DNA of 64,000 bases from Parvibaculum sp046297875 (GTDB lineage Bacteria; Pseudomonadota; Alphaproteobacteria; Parvibaculales; Parvibaculaceae), in assembly GCF_046297875.1 (NCBI RefSeq), contig NZ_JBKBHD010000001.1, forward strand, positions 2,728,001 through 2,792,000, in the 5' to 3' direction. The position numbers and the translations under genes were made by a program. Below, piece after piece: positions 17,150 to 26,339 of this stretch. Within the stretch, counting starts at the first letter, position 1. Each line of letters starts with the position of its first letter. The notes below the pieces were generated by a model that was given only the letters and a program-made list of their open reading frames with translations, did no database searches and had not been told where the DNA came from.

Positions 17150-18520
17150 ATGGTATTTTCCAGTTCGATCAAGGGCTTCCGGGCGGCCATTCAGGGCGTT
17201 GCCCTCGCCGTCGCGCTTTCTTTCTGCGCCCTGCTTGCCGCCCCGGCGGAAGCGCAGGGCATCCGAATCGTCAGCGATGCTGAAACCGAAGCCATGTTGC
17301 GCGAATATTCGGACCCGCTGTTGCGCGCTGCGGGCATCGACCCGGCTGCAGTAAAAATCCATCTGGTCAACGACCGCAATCTCAACGCCTTCGTTGCCGG
17401 CGGCCAGCAAATGTTCTTCCATACCGGCCTCATAACGACCGTGAATTCGCCGGGCGAACTCATGGGCGTCATCGCGCACGAAATCGGCCATATGTCCGGC
17501 GGCCATCTCGTGAAGCGCCGCGAGGAATTCGAGAACATGTCGATGCCGGTCATGGCATCGATGATCCTCGGTGTCGGCGCCATTGCCGCCGGTGCGGGCG
17601 ATGCCGGCATGGCGCTCATCATGGGCAGCCAGCATCTCGCAACGCGGAGCCTGCTTGCCTTCACCCGCGAACAGGAAGCAAGCGCGGACCAGGCAGGCGC
17701 GACCTTCCTGCAGCGCGCGGGACTGTCCGGCAAGGGAATGCTCGATCTCTTCGCCTCGATGCGCGATCAGGAGCTTCTGTCCGCCAACCGGCAGGACCCT
17801 TATGCGCGCTCGCATCCCATGTCCGGCGCGCGCTATTCGGCACTCGAAGCGCGGGTGAAGGAATCGCCCTATTACGACAAGCCCGATCCGCCCGAGCGCG
17901 TCCACACCTTCAAGATGGTGCAGGCGAAGATCTACGGCTTTCTCGACGATCCGAATGTGGTGTTCCGCCGCTACCCGGCGTCGGACACGAGCCCCTACGC
18001 GCATTATGCACGATCCGTCGCCTATCACCGCACGGGGCAGCTCGACCGCGCCATGACCGAACTTGCGCCGCTTCTCGAGCAGGAGCCGAAGAACCCCTAT
18101 GTCCGGGAAGTTCAGGGCCAGATTTATTTCGAGAGCGGACAGGTGGAGGACGCCATCACCTCCTATAGCGAGGCCGTGCGCCTGAAGCCGCAGGACCACC
18201 AGCTTCACCTGGGATATGGCCGGGCGCTTGCAGCGCGCGGCGACAGGGAAACCACGGAAAAGGCCATCGCCCATCTCAATACCGCGGCCAGCGGCGGCAA
18301 CCAGCCCTATGCCTATTATCAGCTTTCCATTGCTTATGGTCAGCTCGACAATATCGGCATGGCGGAGCTTTCCACCGCGCAATATTACGACTCGCTCGGC
18401 CGGGTGCAGCAGGCAAAGGCCCATGCGGATCGCGCCATGCGCCAGCTCGCAAAGGGCAGCCCCGAATGGTTGCGCGCGCAGGACATTGCGATGCAGCCGA
18501 ACCCGGAACGGCGCGGCTGA
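17150..18520 (+). CDS. BepA-like M48 metalloprotease with TPR domain
   Basis: Periplasmic zinc protease of the BepA/YfgC type, implicated in outer-membrane protein and LPS-assembly quality control. A signal peptide ends at about residue 35 (APAEA-QG). The M48 domain carries HEIGH at residues 110-114 and the third-ligand region QEASADQAG. The C-terminal half, from about residue 270, consists of TPR repeats (FESGQVEDAITSYSEAVRLK). In E. coli BepA acts on LptD and the BAM complex, and lptD lies in this window though not adjacent. A DsbA-like gene follows after 32 bases. Confidence 0.93.
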   Translation: MVFSSSIKGFRAAIQGVALAVALSFCALLAAPAEAQGIRIVSDAETEAMLREYSDPLLRAAGIDPAAVKIHLVNDRNLNAFVAGGQQMFFHTGLITTVNSPGELMGVIAHEIGHMSGGHLVKRREEFENMSMPVMASMILGVGAIAAGAGDAGMALIMGSQHLATRSLLAFTREQEASADQAGATFLQRAGLSGKGMLDLFASMRDQELLSANRQDPYARSHPMSGARYSALEARVKESPYYDKPDPPERVHTFKMVQAKIYGFLDDPNVVFRRYPASDTSPYAHYARSVAYHRTGQLDRAMTELAPLLEQEPKNPYVREVQGQIYFESGQVEDAITSYSEAVRLKPQDHQLHLGYGRALAARGDRETTEKAIAHLNTAASGGNQPYAYYQLSIAYGQLDNIGMAELSTAQYYDSLGRVQQAKAHADRAMRQLAKGSPEWLRAQDIAMQPNPERRG

Positions 18521-18552
18521 CGCACTCCCTATCCTCTCAAAAGACGAGACAA

Positions 18553-19293
18553 ATGATCGCTTACCTTCGCACGGCCATTTTCGCCCTCCTTCTCCTTGCG
18601 CCGCTTGCCGTCCATGCGCAACCGGCGCAGTTCGACGACAAGGCGAAAGCCGAGATCGAACGCATCATCCATGACTATCTGATCGAGAACCCGGAAGTTC
18701 TGGTCAAGGCCTTCGAGGAACTCGAGCGGCGCCACGACGACGCCAAACTTGCGCAAACGCGGGCGGCGCTCGCCGAACATGCGCAGGCGCTCTATTCCGA
18801 CCCCGGCGATTATGTCGCCGGCAATCCGGAAGGCGACGTCACCATTGTCGAGTTCTTCGATTACCGCTGCGGCTATTGCAAGCGGAGCTTCGTACCGCTG
18901 ATGGATTTCGTGAAGAAGGACGGAAATGTCCGTCTCGTGCTGAAGGAATTTCCGATCCTGGGGCCGGCCTCGCTCGAAGCGGCGAAGGCCGCGATGGCGG
19001 CCAGGAAACAGGGCCGCTACATGGACATGCATGCAGGCCTTTATGCGCACAAGGGCGACCTCGACAGTGCGGCCATCGACGCCATTGCGAAAAAGGCCGG
19101 GCTCGATGTGAAGAAGATGCGCAAGGACATGGAAGACCCGGCCTTTGCCGACCAGGTGAGCCGCACCTACGCGCTTGCCGAGGCGCTCGGCATCGAGGGC
19201 ACACCGGCCTTCGTTGCGGGCGGCACCGTCTTCCCCGGCATGGCGGATGAAGACCGCCTTGAACATATGGTCGCCAGCGCGCGCGGCAACTGA
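18553..19293 (+). CDS. DsbA-family thiol:disulfide oxidoreductase
   Basis: A 246-residue exported protein with a signal peptide (LLLLAPLAVHAQP), an N-terminal helical segment and a thioredoxin-like DsbA domain. The active site is Cys106-Gly-Tyr-Cys109 (FFDYRCGYCKRS) and the cis-proline motif is IEGTPAFV. This subgroup (Com1/BdbD-like) includes both disulfide formers and isomerases, so direction is not certain. ATG 18553 is preferred over the upstream in-frame ATG at 18466 because it places the signal peptide at the N-terminus. It follows the M48 protease at short distance, making a periplasmic protein quality group. Confidence 0.93.
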   Translation: MIAYLRTAIFALLLLAPLAVHAQPAQFDDKAKAEIERIIHDYLIENPEVLVKAFEELERRHDDAKLAQTRAALAEHAQALYSDPGDYVAGNPEGDVTIVEFFDYRCGYCKRSFVPLMDFVKKDGNVRLVLKEFPILGPASLEAAKAAMAARKQGRYMDMHAGLYAHKGDLDSAAIDAIAKKAGLDVKKMRKDMEDPAFADQVSRTYALAEALGIEGTPAFVAGGTVFPGMADEDRLEHMVASARGN

Positions 19294-19420
19294 GCCGGTC
19301 ATCCACTATCGACAAGTGCTCGCCAAGTGCGGCACACCTTTCTACGCGGTGCCCCGTCCGGGGTATTCGCGCCTTTCGGAAAACTCGAACGAGAAGGCCC
19401 TCTCAAGGGGCACGGTTGTC

Positions 19421-20407
19421 ATGCATACACGTATCGATGAATTTGCTGCCCATTGCGCGCGCTTCCGCACGCCGGACCTTGCCCGTGCCAGCTGGCAGAT
19501 CGCCACTACCGCCCTTCCCTTCATCGCGCTTTCGGCGGCGATGTATTTCAGTCTCTCCGTCGGCTACTGGCTGACGCTGCTGCTGGCGGTGCCGATGGCG
19601 GGGTTTGCGCTCCGCTTCTTCGTCATCCAGCATGATTGCGGTCATGGATCGTTCTTTGCTTCGAAGCGGGCAAACGACATCACCGGGCGCATCATCAGCG
19701 TTCTGACCATTACGCCTTATGCCTATTGGCGGCGGCTCCATGCGCTGCACCATGCCTCTTCTGGTAATCTGGACCGTCGCGGCTTCGGCGATATCAACAC
19801 GCTGACGACGGATGAATACCGTGCGCTCAGTCCGGTCCGCCGCCTCGCCTATCGCGTGTACCGGCACCCCGTCTTTCTGCTGGCGGTTGGCGGGCCAGTT
19901 CACTTCCTGCTGCTGCAGCGCCTGCCGCTCACCTTGCGTACGCCGGCACGGGAAATGTGGACGAGCGTGATGCTTCACAATCTGGCGATGCTGGCCGTCT
20001 ATGGCGCGCTGCTCGCGCTTCTCGGCTGGCAGAACTTCCTGGTGATGGTTGTGCCGGTTCTCGTTGCCGCCGCCGCGATGGGCGTCTGGCTTTTCTATGT
20101 GCAGCACCAGTTCGAGACCACAAGCTGGGACGGAAACGGCCAATGGGACCGCAACAGCGGCGCGCTCAACGGCAGCTCCTATTATGTGTTACCGCCGGTG
20201 CTCGCCTGGTTCACCGGCAATATCGGCCTCCACCACATCCACCATCTCTGCAGCCACATTCCGAACTACCGCTTGCGCGAGTGTCTCGATGCGATGCCGG
20301 CGCTCAAATCGATCAACCGGCTGACGATCGCCGAAAGCCTCATGACCGCGCGGCTGGCGCTCTGGGACCCGGCACAGCGCAAGCTCGTGGGTTTTCAGGG
20401 CGTATAG
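19421..20407 (+). CDS. Membrane fatty acid desaturase
   Basis: A 328-residue integral-membrane di-iron desaturase that would introduce a double bond into acyl chains. Three histidine boxes are present: HDCGHGS, HALHH and HHIHH. Several hydrophobic segments surround them (IALSAAMYFSLSVGYWL, FLVMVVPVLVAAAAM). ATG 19421 is chosen; the open frame extends upstream into the previous gene without a credible start. Regiospecificity (delta-9, delta-12 or headgroup-linked) cannot be read from the sequence. Confidence 0.92.
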   Translation: MHTRIDEFAAHCARFRTPDLARASWQIATTALPFIALSAAMYFSLSVGYWLTLLLAVPMAGFALRFFVIQHDCGHGSFFASKRANDITGRIISVLTITPYAYWRRLHALHHASSGNLDRRGFGDINTLTTDEYRALSPVRRLAYRVYRHPVFLLAVGGPVHFLLLQRLPLTLRTPAREMWTSVMLHNLAMLAVYGALLALLGWQNFLVMVVPVLVAAAAMGVWLFYVQHQFETTSWDGNGQWDRNSGALNGSSYYVLPPVLAWFTGNIGLHHIHHLCSHIPNYRLRECLDAMPALKSINRLTIAESLMTARLALWDPAQRKLVGFQGV

Positions 20408-20469
20408 CGCAGGCACTCCCTTGGCGTCATACTGCTGCGAAAGCGGCATTTGACGGGAGGCGGGCCAAC

Positions 20470-21462
20470 ATGAAGCGCATCGACATATCCGATTATGGCG
20501 TACCGGAAGATGTCGCGCGTTGCGTGGAGGTGCCGGATGTCGGCGCGCCGGGCGCGCATGAAGTCGTATTCGATGTCATCGCCTTTCCGATCAATCCGGC
20601 CGATATCGGCTTCTGCCGCGGCGGCTATCGGCTCCGCCCTCCCCTGCCCGCAACGCCGGGCGCGGAATGCGTGGGCCGTGTCGTTGCCGTGGGCGAAGGC
20701 GTTCGCCACACGAAGCCGGGCGATCTCGTCATCAATCTCGCGCGGGAGAACTGGGCATCGCGCCGCCGCGTGAAGGCGGACGATGCGGTGCCGATCCCGT
20801 CTGGCCTCGATCTCAGACAGGCGGCGATGCTGCGCATCAACCCGCCCACCGCTCTTCTCCTTCTCTCCGACATTGTGGATTTGAAGCCCGGCGACTGGGT
20901 GATCCAGAATGTCGCGAATTCCGCGGTCGGCCGCCTCGTCATCACGCTCGCAAAGGCGCGCGGGCTTCGCACGATCAATGTCACACGGCGCGAGGATGTG
21001 TTCCCCGATCTGAAATCGCTCGGCGCCGATATCTGCCTCACCGACGGGCCCGATCTGCCCGCGCGTGTGAGGGAAGCGACGGGCGGCGAAGCGATCCGCC
21101 TCGCGCTCGACGCTGTGGCGGGCGATGCCACGGGCCGCATGGCGCAAGCGATCGCTGAAGAAGGCACGGTCTGCACCTATGGCGCGATGTCCGGCGCGAA
21201 TGCCGACATCCCCATCGGCGAAATCGTCTTCCGGGGCGTCACCTTCACCGGCTTCATGCTGGGGCGGTTTCTGGGTCGCCGCGCGCCTGAAAAAATCCGC
21301 GCGATCTATGCCGAACTCGCTACAGGCATCGCCAACGGGACGATCCACGCGCCGGTCGACAGCGTCTATGCCATCGAAGACATCCGCGAAGCCCTTATCC
21401 GCGCGCAAGCGGGCGGACGGCATGGCAAGGTGCTGGTGAGCCTGGGCGGAGCAGTGCCATAA
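20470..21462 (+). CDS. MDR-family oxidoreductase, enoyl-thioester reductase-like
   Basis: A 330-residue medium-chain dehydrogenase/reductase. The N-terminal GroES-like domain contains FPINPADIGFCRGGY and PATPGAECVGRVVAVGEG. The nucleotide-binding domain contains WVIQNVANSAVGRLVITLAKARG. The pattern resembles MECR/ETR-type NADPH-dependent 2-enoyl thioester reductases more than zinc alcohol dehydrogenases, and the structural zinc cysteines are absent. GGGAGG lies about nine bases before ATG 20470. It follows the desaturase on the same strand, so a role in fatty-acid metabolism is plausible but inferred. Confidence 0.85.
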   Translation: MKRIDISDYGVPEDVARCVEVPDVGAPGAHEVVFDVIAFPINPADIGFCRGGYRLRPPLPATPGAECVGRVVAVGEGVRHTKPGDLVINLARENWASRRRVKADDAVPIPSGLDLRQAAMLRINPPTALLLLSDIVDLKPGDWVIQNVANSAVGRLVITLAKARGLRTINVTRREDVFPDLKSLGADICLTDGPDLPARVREATGGEAIRLALDAVAGDATGRMAQAIAEEGTVCTYGAMSGANADIPIGEIVFRGVTFTGFMLGRFLGRRAPEKIRAIYAELATGIANGTIHAPVDSVYAIEDIREALIRAQAGGRHGKVLVSLGGAVP

Positions 21463-21628
21463 CCGGACACTCACCTTTCATATTGCGCCGCAGTATAAAT
21501 CGCGCTAACAAGCAGCCTCTCGACTGGACCCGGCGATGGCCGGGTGGCTCCTCCGGCCGCTGATCCGCCGGATAACCCACTACACATTCAATGCCTCCCA
21601 AGGCCGTGGAATCATTCAGGTTCCGCGC

Positions 21629-23155
21629 GTGTTCCTTTTGTTGCGGAATCCCCCCTTGTTGCGTTTTTCAAGCTTTTCCTTCGACGCCTATCGCCAGCAG
21701 TGGTTCGGCAATATTCGCGGCGATGTGCTCGCCGGTCTCGTTGTCGCGCTGGCGCTCATTCCCGAAGCCATCGCCTTTTCGATCATCGCCGGCGTCGATC
21801 CGAAGGTCGGGCTTTATGCCTCCTTCTCCATCGCGGTCATCATCGCCTTCACGGGCGGGCGCCCCGGCATGATCTCCGCCGCGACGGCGGCCACCGCCGT
21901 GCTGATGGTGACGCTCGTCAAACAGCACGGGCTCGAATTTCTCCTCGCCGCCACGGTGCTTGCCGGCCTCATGCAGATCGCGGCAGGCTTTCTGAAGCTC
22001 GGCTATGTGATGCGCTTCGTTTCGCGTTCGGTCATGACAGGCTTCGTGAATGCGCTGGCGATCCTGATTTTCATCGCGCAATTGCCGGAGCTGATCGGTG
22101 TATCCTGGCTCACCTATGCGCTGGTCGCAGCCGGGCTCGGGATCATCTATCTCCTGCCGTTGCTGACCAAATCCATTCCGTCGCCGCTGGTCTGCATCGT
22201 CGTGCTGACAGGTGCGGCGATGTATTTCGGTTTCGATATCCGCACGGTAGGCCATATGGGCGAGTTGCCATCGACGCTGCCGGTGTTCCTCATTCCTAAC
22301 ATACCGCTCAATTTCGAAACCCTCATGATCATCCTGCCCTATTCGGCGGCAGTGGCGGCGGTGGGCCTTCTCGAATCGCTGATGACGGCGTCAATCGTTG
22401 ACGATCTGACGGATACGCCGAGCGACAAGAACCAGGAATGCATCGGCCAGGGCCTTGCCAACACGGCGACAGGCTTTATCGGCGGCATGGCGGGCTGCGC
22501 CATGATCGGCCAGTCGATCATCAATGTTAAATCGGGCGGCCGCGGGCGGCTCTCCTGTTTCTGCGCGGGCATTTTCCTGCTTTTCATGATCGTGGTGCTG
22601 GGCGACTGGGTGAAGCAGATCCCGATGGCAGCCCTGGTCGCCATCATGATCATGGTGTCGATCGGCACGTTCAGCTGGTCGTCGATCCGCAATCTCCGCC
22701 ACCATCCGCGTAGCTCCTCCGTGGTGATGGTCGCAACGGTCGTCACGGTCGTCGTCACGCACAATCTCGCGCTTGGCGTGCTTGCGGGCGTACTGCTCTC
22801 CGGCCTCTTCTTCGCCTGGAAGATCGCGCAGATTTTCCGGGTGCGCTCGACGCTGTCGGAAGACGGGCGCGAGCGGGTCTATACGATCGAGGGGCAAATC
22901 TTCTTCGCCTCGGCGGATGACTTCCTTGCCTCTTTCGATTTCAAGGAGGCGCTCGAGCGCGTGGTGATCGATGTCAGCCGCGCGCATATCTGGGATATTT
23001 CCAGCGTCGCCGCGCTCGACATGGCGGTGCTCAAGTTCCGGCGGGATGGCGCGACGGTCGAGATCATCGGGCTCAACGAGGCGAGCGAGACCATCGTCGA
23101 CCGGCTCGCCATTCACGACAAGCCCGGCGCGCTTGAAAAGCTGATGGGCCATTGA
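21629..23155 (+). CDS. SulP-family anion transporter with STAS domain
   Basis: Inner-membrane anion permease of the SulP/SLC26 family (sulfate, bicarbonate or other anion). It has about ten or more hydrophobic segments starting near DVLAGLVVALALIPEAIAFS, the SulP hallmark, and a C-terminal STAS domain of about 100 residues (VVIDVSRAHIWDISSVAALD). The start is uncertain: GTG 21629 is used, and ATG 21536 extends it without a clear ribosome site. A two-domain universal stress protein begins 13 bases after its stop, so the two are co-transcribed. The ion is not deducible. Confidence 0.9.
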   Translation: MFLLLRNPPLLRFSSFSFDAYRQQWFGNIRGDVLAGLVVALALIPEAIAFSIIAGVDPKVGLYASFSIAVIIAFTGGRPGMISAATAATAVLMVTLVKQHGLEFLLAATVLAGLMQIAAGFLKLGYVMRFVSRSVMTGFVNALAILIFIAQLPELIGVSWLTYALVAAGLGIIYLLPLLTKSIPSPLVCIVVLTGAAMYFGFDIRTVGHMGELPSTLPVFLIPNIPLNFETLMIILPYSAAVAAVGLLESLMTASIVDDLTDTPSDKNQECIGQGLANTATGFIGGMAGCAMIGQSIINVKSGGRGRLSCFCAGIFLLFMIVVLGDWVKQIPMAALVAIMIMVSIGTFSWSSIRNLRHHPRSSSVVMVATVVTVVVTHNLALGVLAGVLLSGLFFAWKIAQIFRVRSTLSEDGRERVYTIEGQIFFASADDFLASFDFKEALERVVIDVSRAHIWDISSVAALDMAVLKFRRDGATVEIIGLNEASETIVDRLAIHDKPGALEKLMGH

Positions 23156-23168
23156 GGGAGGAACGGTC

Positions 23169-24023
23169 ATGACGAAGAAAATCGTCGCGCTGGTGGATGG
23201 CTCGATCTATTCGCGCAGCGTCTGCGAAAATGCCGCCTGGATCGCTTCGCGCCTCAGCGCCGCGGTCGAACTGCTGCATGTGCTCGGCCGGCGCCAAGGC
23301 GCCGAAAGCAACGATCTCAGCGGCAGCATCGCACTCGGCGCACGCAGCGCCCTGCTGGAAGAACTCACCGCGCTCGACGAACAGCGCGCGAAGCTGCAGC
23401 AGCAGCGCGGCCGCGCCATTCTCGACGACGCCAAGGCGGTGGTCGAGGCGGCGGGTGCTGGCCCCGTCACGACGCGGCTTCGCATTGCCGATATCGTCGA
23501 GACGACCGCGGAAGCGGAAGCGGACGCCGACATGCTGGTGATCGGTAAGCGCGGCGAGGCGGCGGATTTCGCCCGGCTCCATCTTGGCTCGAATATCGAG
23601 CGCATCGTGCGCGCCAGCCACAAGCCGGTCTATATCGCGGCCCGCGCCTTCCATGCGCCTGAGCGTTTCCTGATTGCTTTCGATGGCGGCCCAAGCAGCC
23701 TCAAAGCGGTGGAGCATGTGGCGGCGGGCGCCCTTTTCGCCGGGCTCGAATGCCACCTCCTGATGGCGGGCGATGCGAGTGCCGATCTCCGCCGCAAACT
23801 CGACGAGGCGGATGCACGGCTGCAATCAGCCGGTTTCACCGTCAAAGCCTTTGTCGCCCCCGGTGCGCCGGAAGCGGCCATCGCAGCGCATGTGGATTCG
23901 CAGAAGATCGGCCTTCTCGTGATGGGGGCCTATGGCCATTCGCGCATCCGAAGCCTTATCATCGGCTCAACGACAACAGAGATGATTCGGTCCTGCAAGG
24001 TGCCGGTGGTACTGTTCAGGTGA
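23169..24023 (+). CDS. Tandem-domain universal stress protein (UspA family)
   Basis: A 284-residue protein with two Usp domains. The second has a full ATP-binding loop G-x2-G-x9-G-S (MGAYGHSRIRSLIIGSTT); the first, with VIGKRGEAADFARLHLGSN, has a related loop. Usp proteins bind ATP or other nucleotides and modulate stress responses or partner proteins. GGGAGGAA precedes ATG 23169. Its position directly after a SulP transporter and before a DksA-like protein suggests it senses or regulates transport, which is inference. Confidence 0.93.
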   Translation: MTKKIVALVDGSIYSRSVCENAAWIASRLSAAVELLHVLGRRQGAESNDLSGSIALGARSALLEELTALDEQRAKLQQQRGRAILDDAKAVVEAAGAGPVTTRLRIADIVETTAEAEADADMLVIGKRGEAADFARLHLGSNIERIVRASHKPVYIAARAFHAPERFLIAFDGGPSSLKAVEHVAAGALFAGLECHLLMAGDASADLRRKLDEADARLQSAGFTVKAFVAPGAPEAAIAAHVDSQKIGLLVMGAYGHSRIRSLIIGSTTTEMIRSCKVPVVLFR

Positions 24024-24032
24024 GGCAAGGCG

Positions 24033-24380
24033 ATGGGCGAGCCTGACGACGAGGAACTGAGACGTCTGTTCGAGCCACGGCTTCTGGCCGAGCTTGAGGA
24101 GCTGCAGCGCCAGTCAGACGACACCTCGGCCGACCGGAAGCCCGTCGCGCTCGATCAGCAAAGCGTCGGCCGCCTGTCGCGCATGGATGCGATGCAAGCG
24201 CAGGCGATGGCGGAAGCCGTCAACACACGCCGCAAGCAGCGCCGTACGCTCATCCAGCAGGCGATCACACGCATGGAACAGGGTGAATTCGGCTATTGCC
24301 TCGCCTGCGGCGACTTCATCGGCATGAAGCGGCTCGAGATCGAACCCGTCAGCACGCATTGCGTCGCCTGCGCGAAGTGA
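24033..24380 (+). CDS. DksA/TraR-type C4 zinc-finger protein
   Basis: A 115-residue protein of the DksA/TraR family. A helical coiled region comes first, then the C-terminal zinc finger CLACGDFIG...HCVACAK with four cysteines. DksA-family proteins enter the RNA polymerase secondary channel; small versions like this are poorly characterised. It starts nine bases after the stress-protein stop, so it belongs to the SulP-Usp transcript. It converges with thiG with almost no gap. Confidence 0.9.
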   Translation: MGEPDDEELRRLFEPRLLAELEELQRQSDDTSADRKPVALDQQSVGRLSRMDAMQAQAMAEAVNTRRKQRRTLIQQAITRMEQGEFGYCLACGDFIGMKRLEIEPVSTHCVACAK

Positions 24381-24387
24381 TGCGGGG

Positions 24388-25188
24388 TCAAATCAGCCCT
24401 GCCAGCGGCGAGCTGGGGTCGGCATACATCTTCTTCGGCATACGCCCTGCCAGATAGGCAAGCCGTCCCGCTTCCACCGCGAGTTTCATCGCGCGGGCCA
24501 TGCGGATCGGGTCTTTTGCTTCGGCAATGGCGGTGTTCATCAGCACGCCGTCGCAGCCGAGCTCCATCGCAATGGCAGCGTCCGACGCCGTGCCGACGCC
24601 CGCATCGACCAGTACAGGCACTTTCGCCTGTTCGATGATGAGGCGGATATTCACCGGGTTCTGGATGCCGAGGCCGGAGCCGATAGGCGCTGCCAGCGGC
24701 ATGATCGCGCAACAGCCCATGTCTTCGAGTTTCTTCGCCATGATCGGATCGTCGCTGCAATAGACCATGACCTCGAAGCCGTCCTTCAACAGGGCTTCCG
24801 CCGCGCGGAGCGTCTCCACCATGTCGGGATAAAGCGTCTTCTGGTCGCCAAGCACTTCGAGCTTCACGAGGTTCCAGCCGCCCGCTTCCCGCGCGAGGCG
24901 GAGCGTGCGCACTGCGTCTTCCGCCGTGTAGCAGCCGGCCGTGTTCGGCAGATAGATGATCTTTTTCGGGTCGATGTAGTCGACCAGCATCGGCTCGTTC
25001 GGATTGGTGACGTTCACGCGGCGCACGGCGACGGTGACGATTTCGGCGCCTGCCGCTTCCACGGCGGCGGCGTTCTCGGCGAGGCTTTTATATTTGCCCG
25101 TGCCGACGATGAGCCGCGATTTGAGCTTCCGCCCCGCGACCTCGAATGTTTCGTCGTCCGCCTCGATGCTTTTCGCCGCTTCCGTCAC
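24388..25188 (-). CDS. thiG: Thiazole synthase
   Basis: ThiG forms the thiazole phosphate ring of thiamine from DXP, dehydroglycine (or glycine imine) and the ThiS thiocarboxylate. Family motifs are LIVGTGKYKS, VKLEVLGD, GSGLGIQNP and PVLVDAGVGTASDAA. The start is GTG 25188, with GAGGAG about seven bases upstream; this gives 266 residues, the usual length. A TTG at 25227 would overlap thiS and add an unlikely tail. thiS lies immediately upstream. No ThiO, ThiH or ThiC gene lies next to it here, and no TPP riboswitch is seen before thiS. Confidence 0.97.
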   Translation of the reverse strand: MTEAAKSIEADDETFEVAGRKLKSRLIVGTGKYKSLAENAAAVEAAGAEIVTVAVRRVNVTNPNEPMLVDYIDPKKIIYLPNTAGCYTAEDAVRTLRLAREAGGWNLVKLEVLGDQKTLYPDMVETLRAAEALLKDGFEVMVYCSDDPIMAKKLEDMGCCAIMPLAAPIGSGLGIQNPVNIRLIIEQAKVPVLVDAGVGTASDAAIAMELGCDGVLMNTAIAEAKDPIRMARAMKLAVEAGRLAYLAGRMPKKMYADPSSPLAGLI

Positions 25189-25210
25189 TGCATACTCCTC
25201 TGGGGCCGCC

Positions 25211-25411
25211 TCAGCCGCCGCCGACAAAATTCACGATCTCGATGCGGTCGCCGTCGCGGAGCGCCACTTCCGCATAGGCCGAGCGCGGCACGATTTCGAG
25301 GTTCCGCTCCACCGCGATCTTTTGCGGGGCGAGGCCGAAGCTCTCGACAAGGCCGAGCACTGTCATCGGGCCCGTCACCTCGCGCTCCTCGCCGTTCACC
25401 GTCAGTTTCAC
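25211..25411 (-). CDS. thiS: Sulfur carrier protein ThiS
   Basis: A 66-residue ubiquitin-like sulfur carrier. It begins MKLTVNGEE and ends in NFVGGG; the terminal glycine carries the thiocarboxylate used by ThiG. The start is GTG 25411 with GGCAAGG upstream. It is 22 bases before thiG on the same strand. Confidence 0.95.
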   Translation of the reverse strand: MKLTVNGEEREVTGPMTVLGLVESFGLAPQKIAVERNLEIVPRSAYAEVALRDGDRIEIVNFVGGG

Positions 25412-25493
25412 GCCTTGCCCATGCCTTTCCTTTGGCGCGGATAATGGCGGCGGGGGGAGGCAGTTTCAAGGCGGGAACCCCTTTCAATTGAAC

Positions 25494-25581
25494 TGTCACC
25501 CGCGGGCTTGACCCGGGGGTCCAGAGCCGCTTGCGCCGTGCCTCCCGCCCCTGGATTGCCGGGTCGAGCCCGGCAATGACA
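25494..25581. repeat. Paired REP/BIME-like inverted repeats (copy B)
   Basis: In the gene-free region between thiS and aroQ, two palindromic units face each other. The first is imperfect, around GGGCTTGACCCGGG (about 25498-25521). The second (25555-25577) has arms ATTGCCGGG and CCCGGCAAT and differs from the copy A unit at 6486-6508 by one loop base. CTGGATTG and CAATGAC flanks are shared. The rest of 25412-25820 holds nothing recognisable beyond the promoter area. Confidence 0.8.
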
Positions 25582-25820
25582 ACATGAAGAGAAGCGCGGG
25601 GAACAAGGCCCCTCCCACCCCCTCCCTGCCCTTGCGGCAGGACCAACCCATTGTGGCGGCAAGGCTTTTCCTGTCCCCCCGCTTTGCGTATAAAGAAGTC
25701 CACGATTCGGGGCGAAGCGTCGGCCGGGGCACCTTATTTTCGCCCTTTTGCGGCCCGATAGGTTCCCCTCCATAACCCAAGCGCCGGCCTCCGGCACCTG
25801 CCCAGAAAGCCCTCGACCCG

Positions 25821-26324
25821 ATGGCCAGACCCAGCTCCAAAGCGGTTGCTCCCAAGGCAAAGGCGAAGCCGGCCGCGAAGATCAAGGCTGTTGCGAAGCC
25901 GGTCTATGTGCTGAACGGGCCGAACCTCAATCTGCTCGGCCAGCGCGAGCCGCATATCTACGGTTCGACCACGCTTGCCGCGATCGAGAAGCAGGTGGCA
26001 GCGCGCGCAAAGACGCTCGGCCTTGCCGTCATCTGCCACCAGTCGAACCATGAGGGCGAACTCATCGACTGGATTCAGGAAGCGCGGACGATGGGCTCGG
26101 GCGTCGTCATCAATGCGGGCGCCTATTCGCACACCTCCATCTCCATTCACGATGCGCTCGCCACGCTCGATATTCCGGTGATCGAGGTTCACATCTCGAA
26201 TGTCTACAAGCGCGAAGCCTTCCGGCACCATTCCATGATCTCGCCCGTCGCCACGGGCGTCATTTGCGGCCTCGGCGTCGTCGGCTACGACCTCGCGCTC
26301 GAGGCGATCAAATCAAAACTTTGA
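25821..26324 (+). CDS. aroQ: 3-dehydroquinate dehydratase, type II
   Basis: Shikimate-pathway enzyme that dehydrates 3-dehydroquinate. The catalytic arginine and tyrosine lie in LNLLGQREPHIYGSTT, the base-binding loop is INAGAYSHTSISIHDAL, and the histidine motif is EVHISN. The core is about 140 residues, the normal size, preceded by an Ala/Lys-rich tail of about 26 residues that is not usual for the family. The ribosome site before ATG 25821 is weak, so part of the tail may not be translated. accB and accC follow closely. Confidence 0.95.
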   Translation: MARPSSKAVAPKAKAKPAAKIKAVAKPVYVLNGPNLNLLGQREPHIYGSTTLAAIEKQVAARAKTLGLAVICHQSNHEGELIDWIQEARTMGSGVVINAGAYSHTSISIHDALATLDIPVIEVHISNVYKREAFRHHSMISPVATGVICGLGVVGYDLALEAIKSKL

Positions 26325-26339
26325 GAGGGGCGACAAGCC

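Noticed and set aside
25412..25600. Possible TPP riboswitch before thiS-thiG
   Set aside because: I looked for the conserved CTGAG and ACCTGA/GGATAATGCC elements on the minus strand and did not find them.
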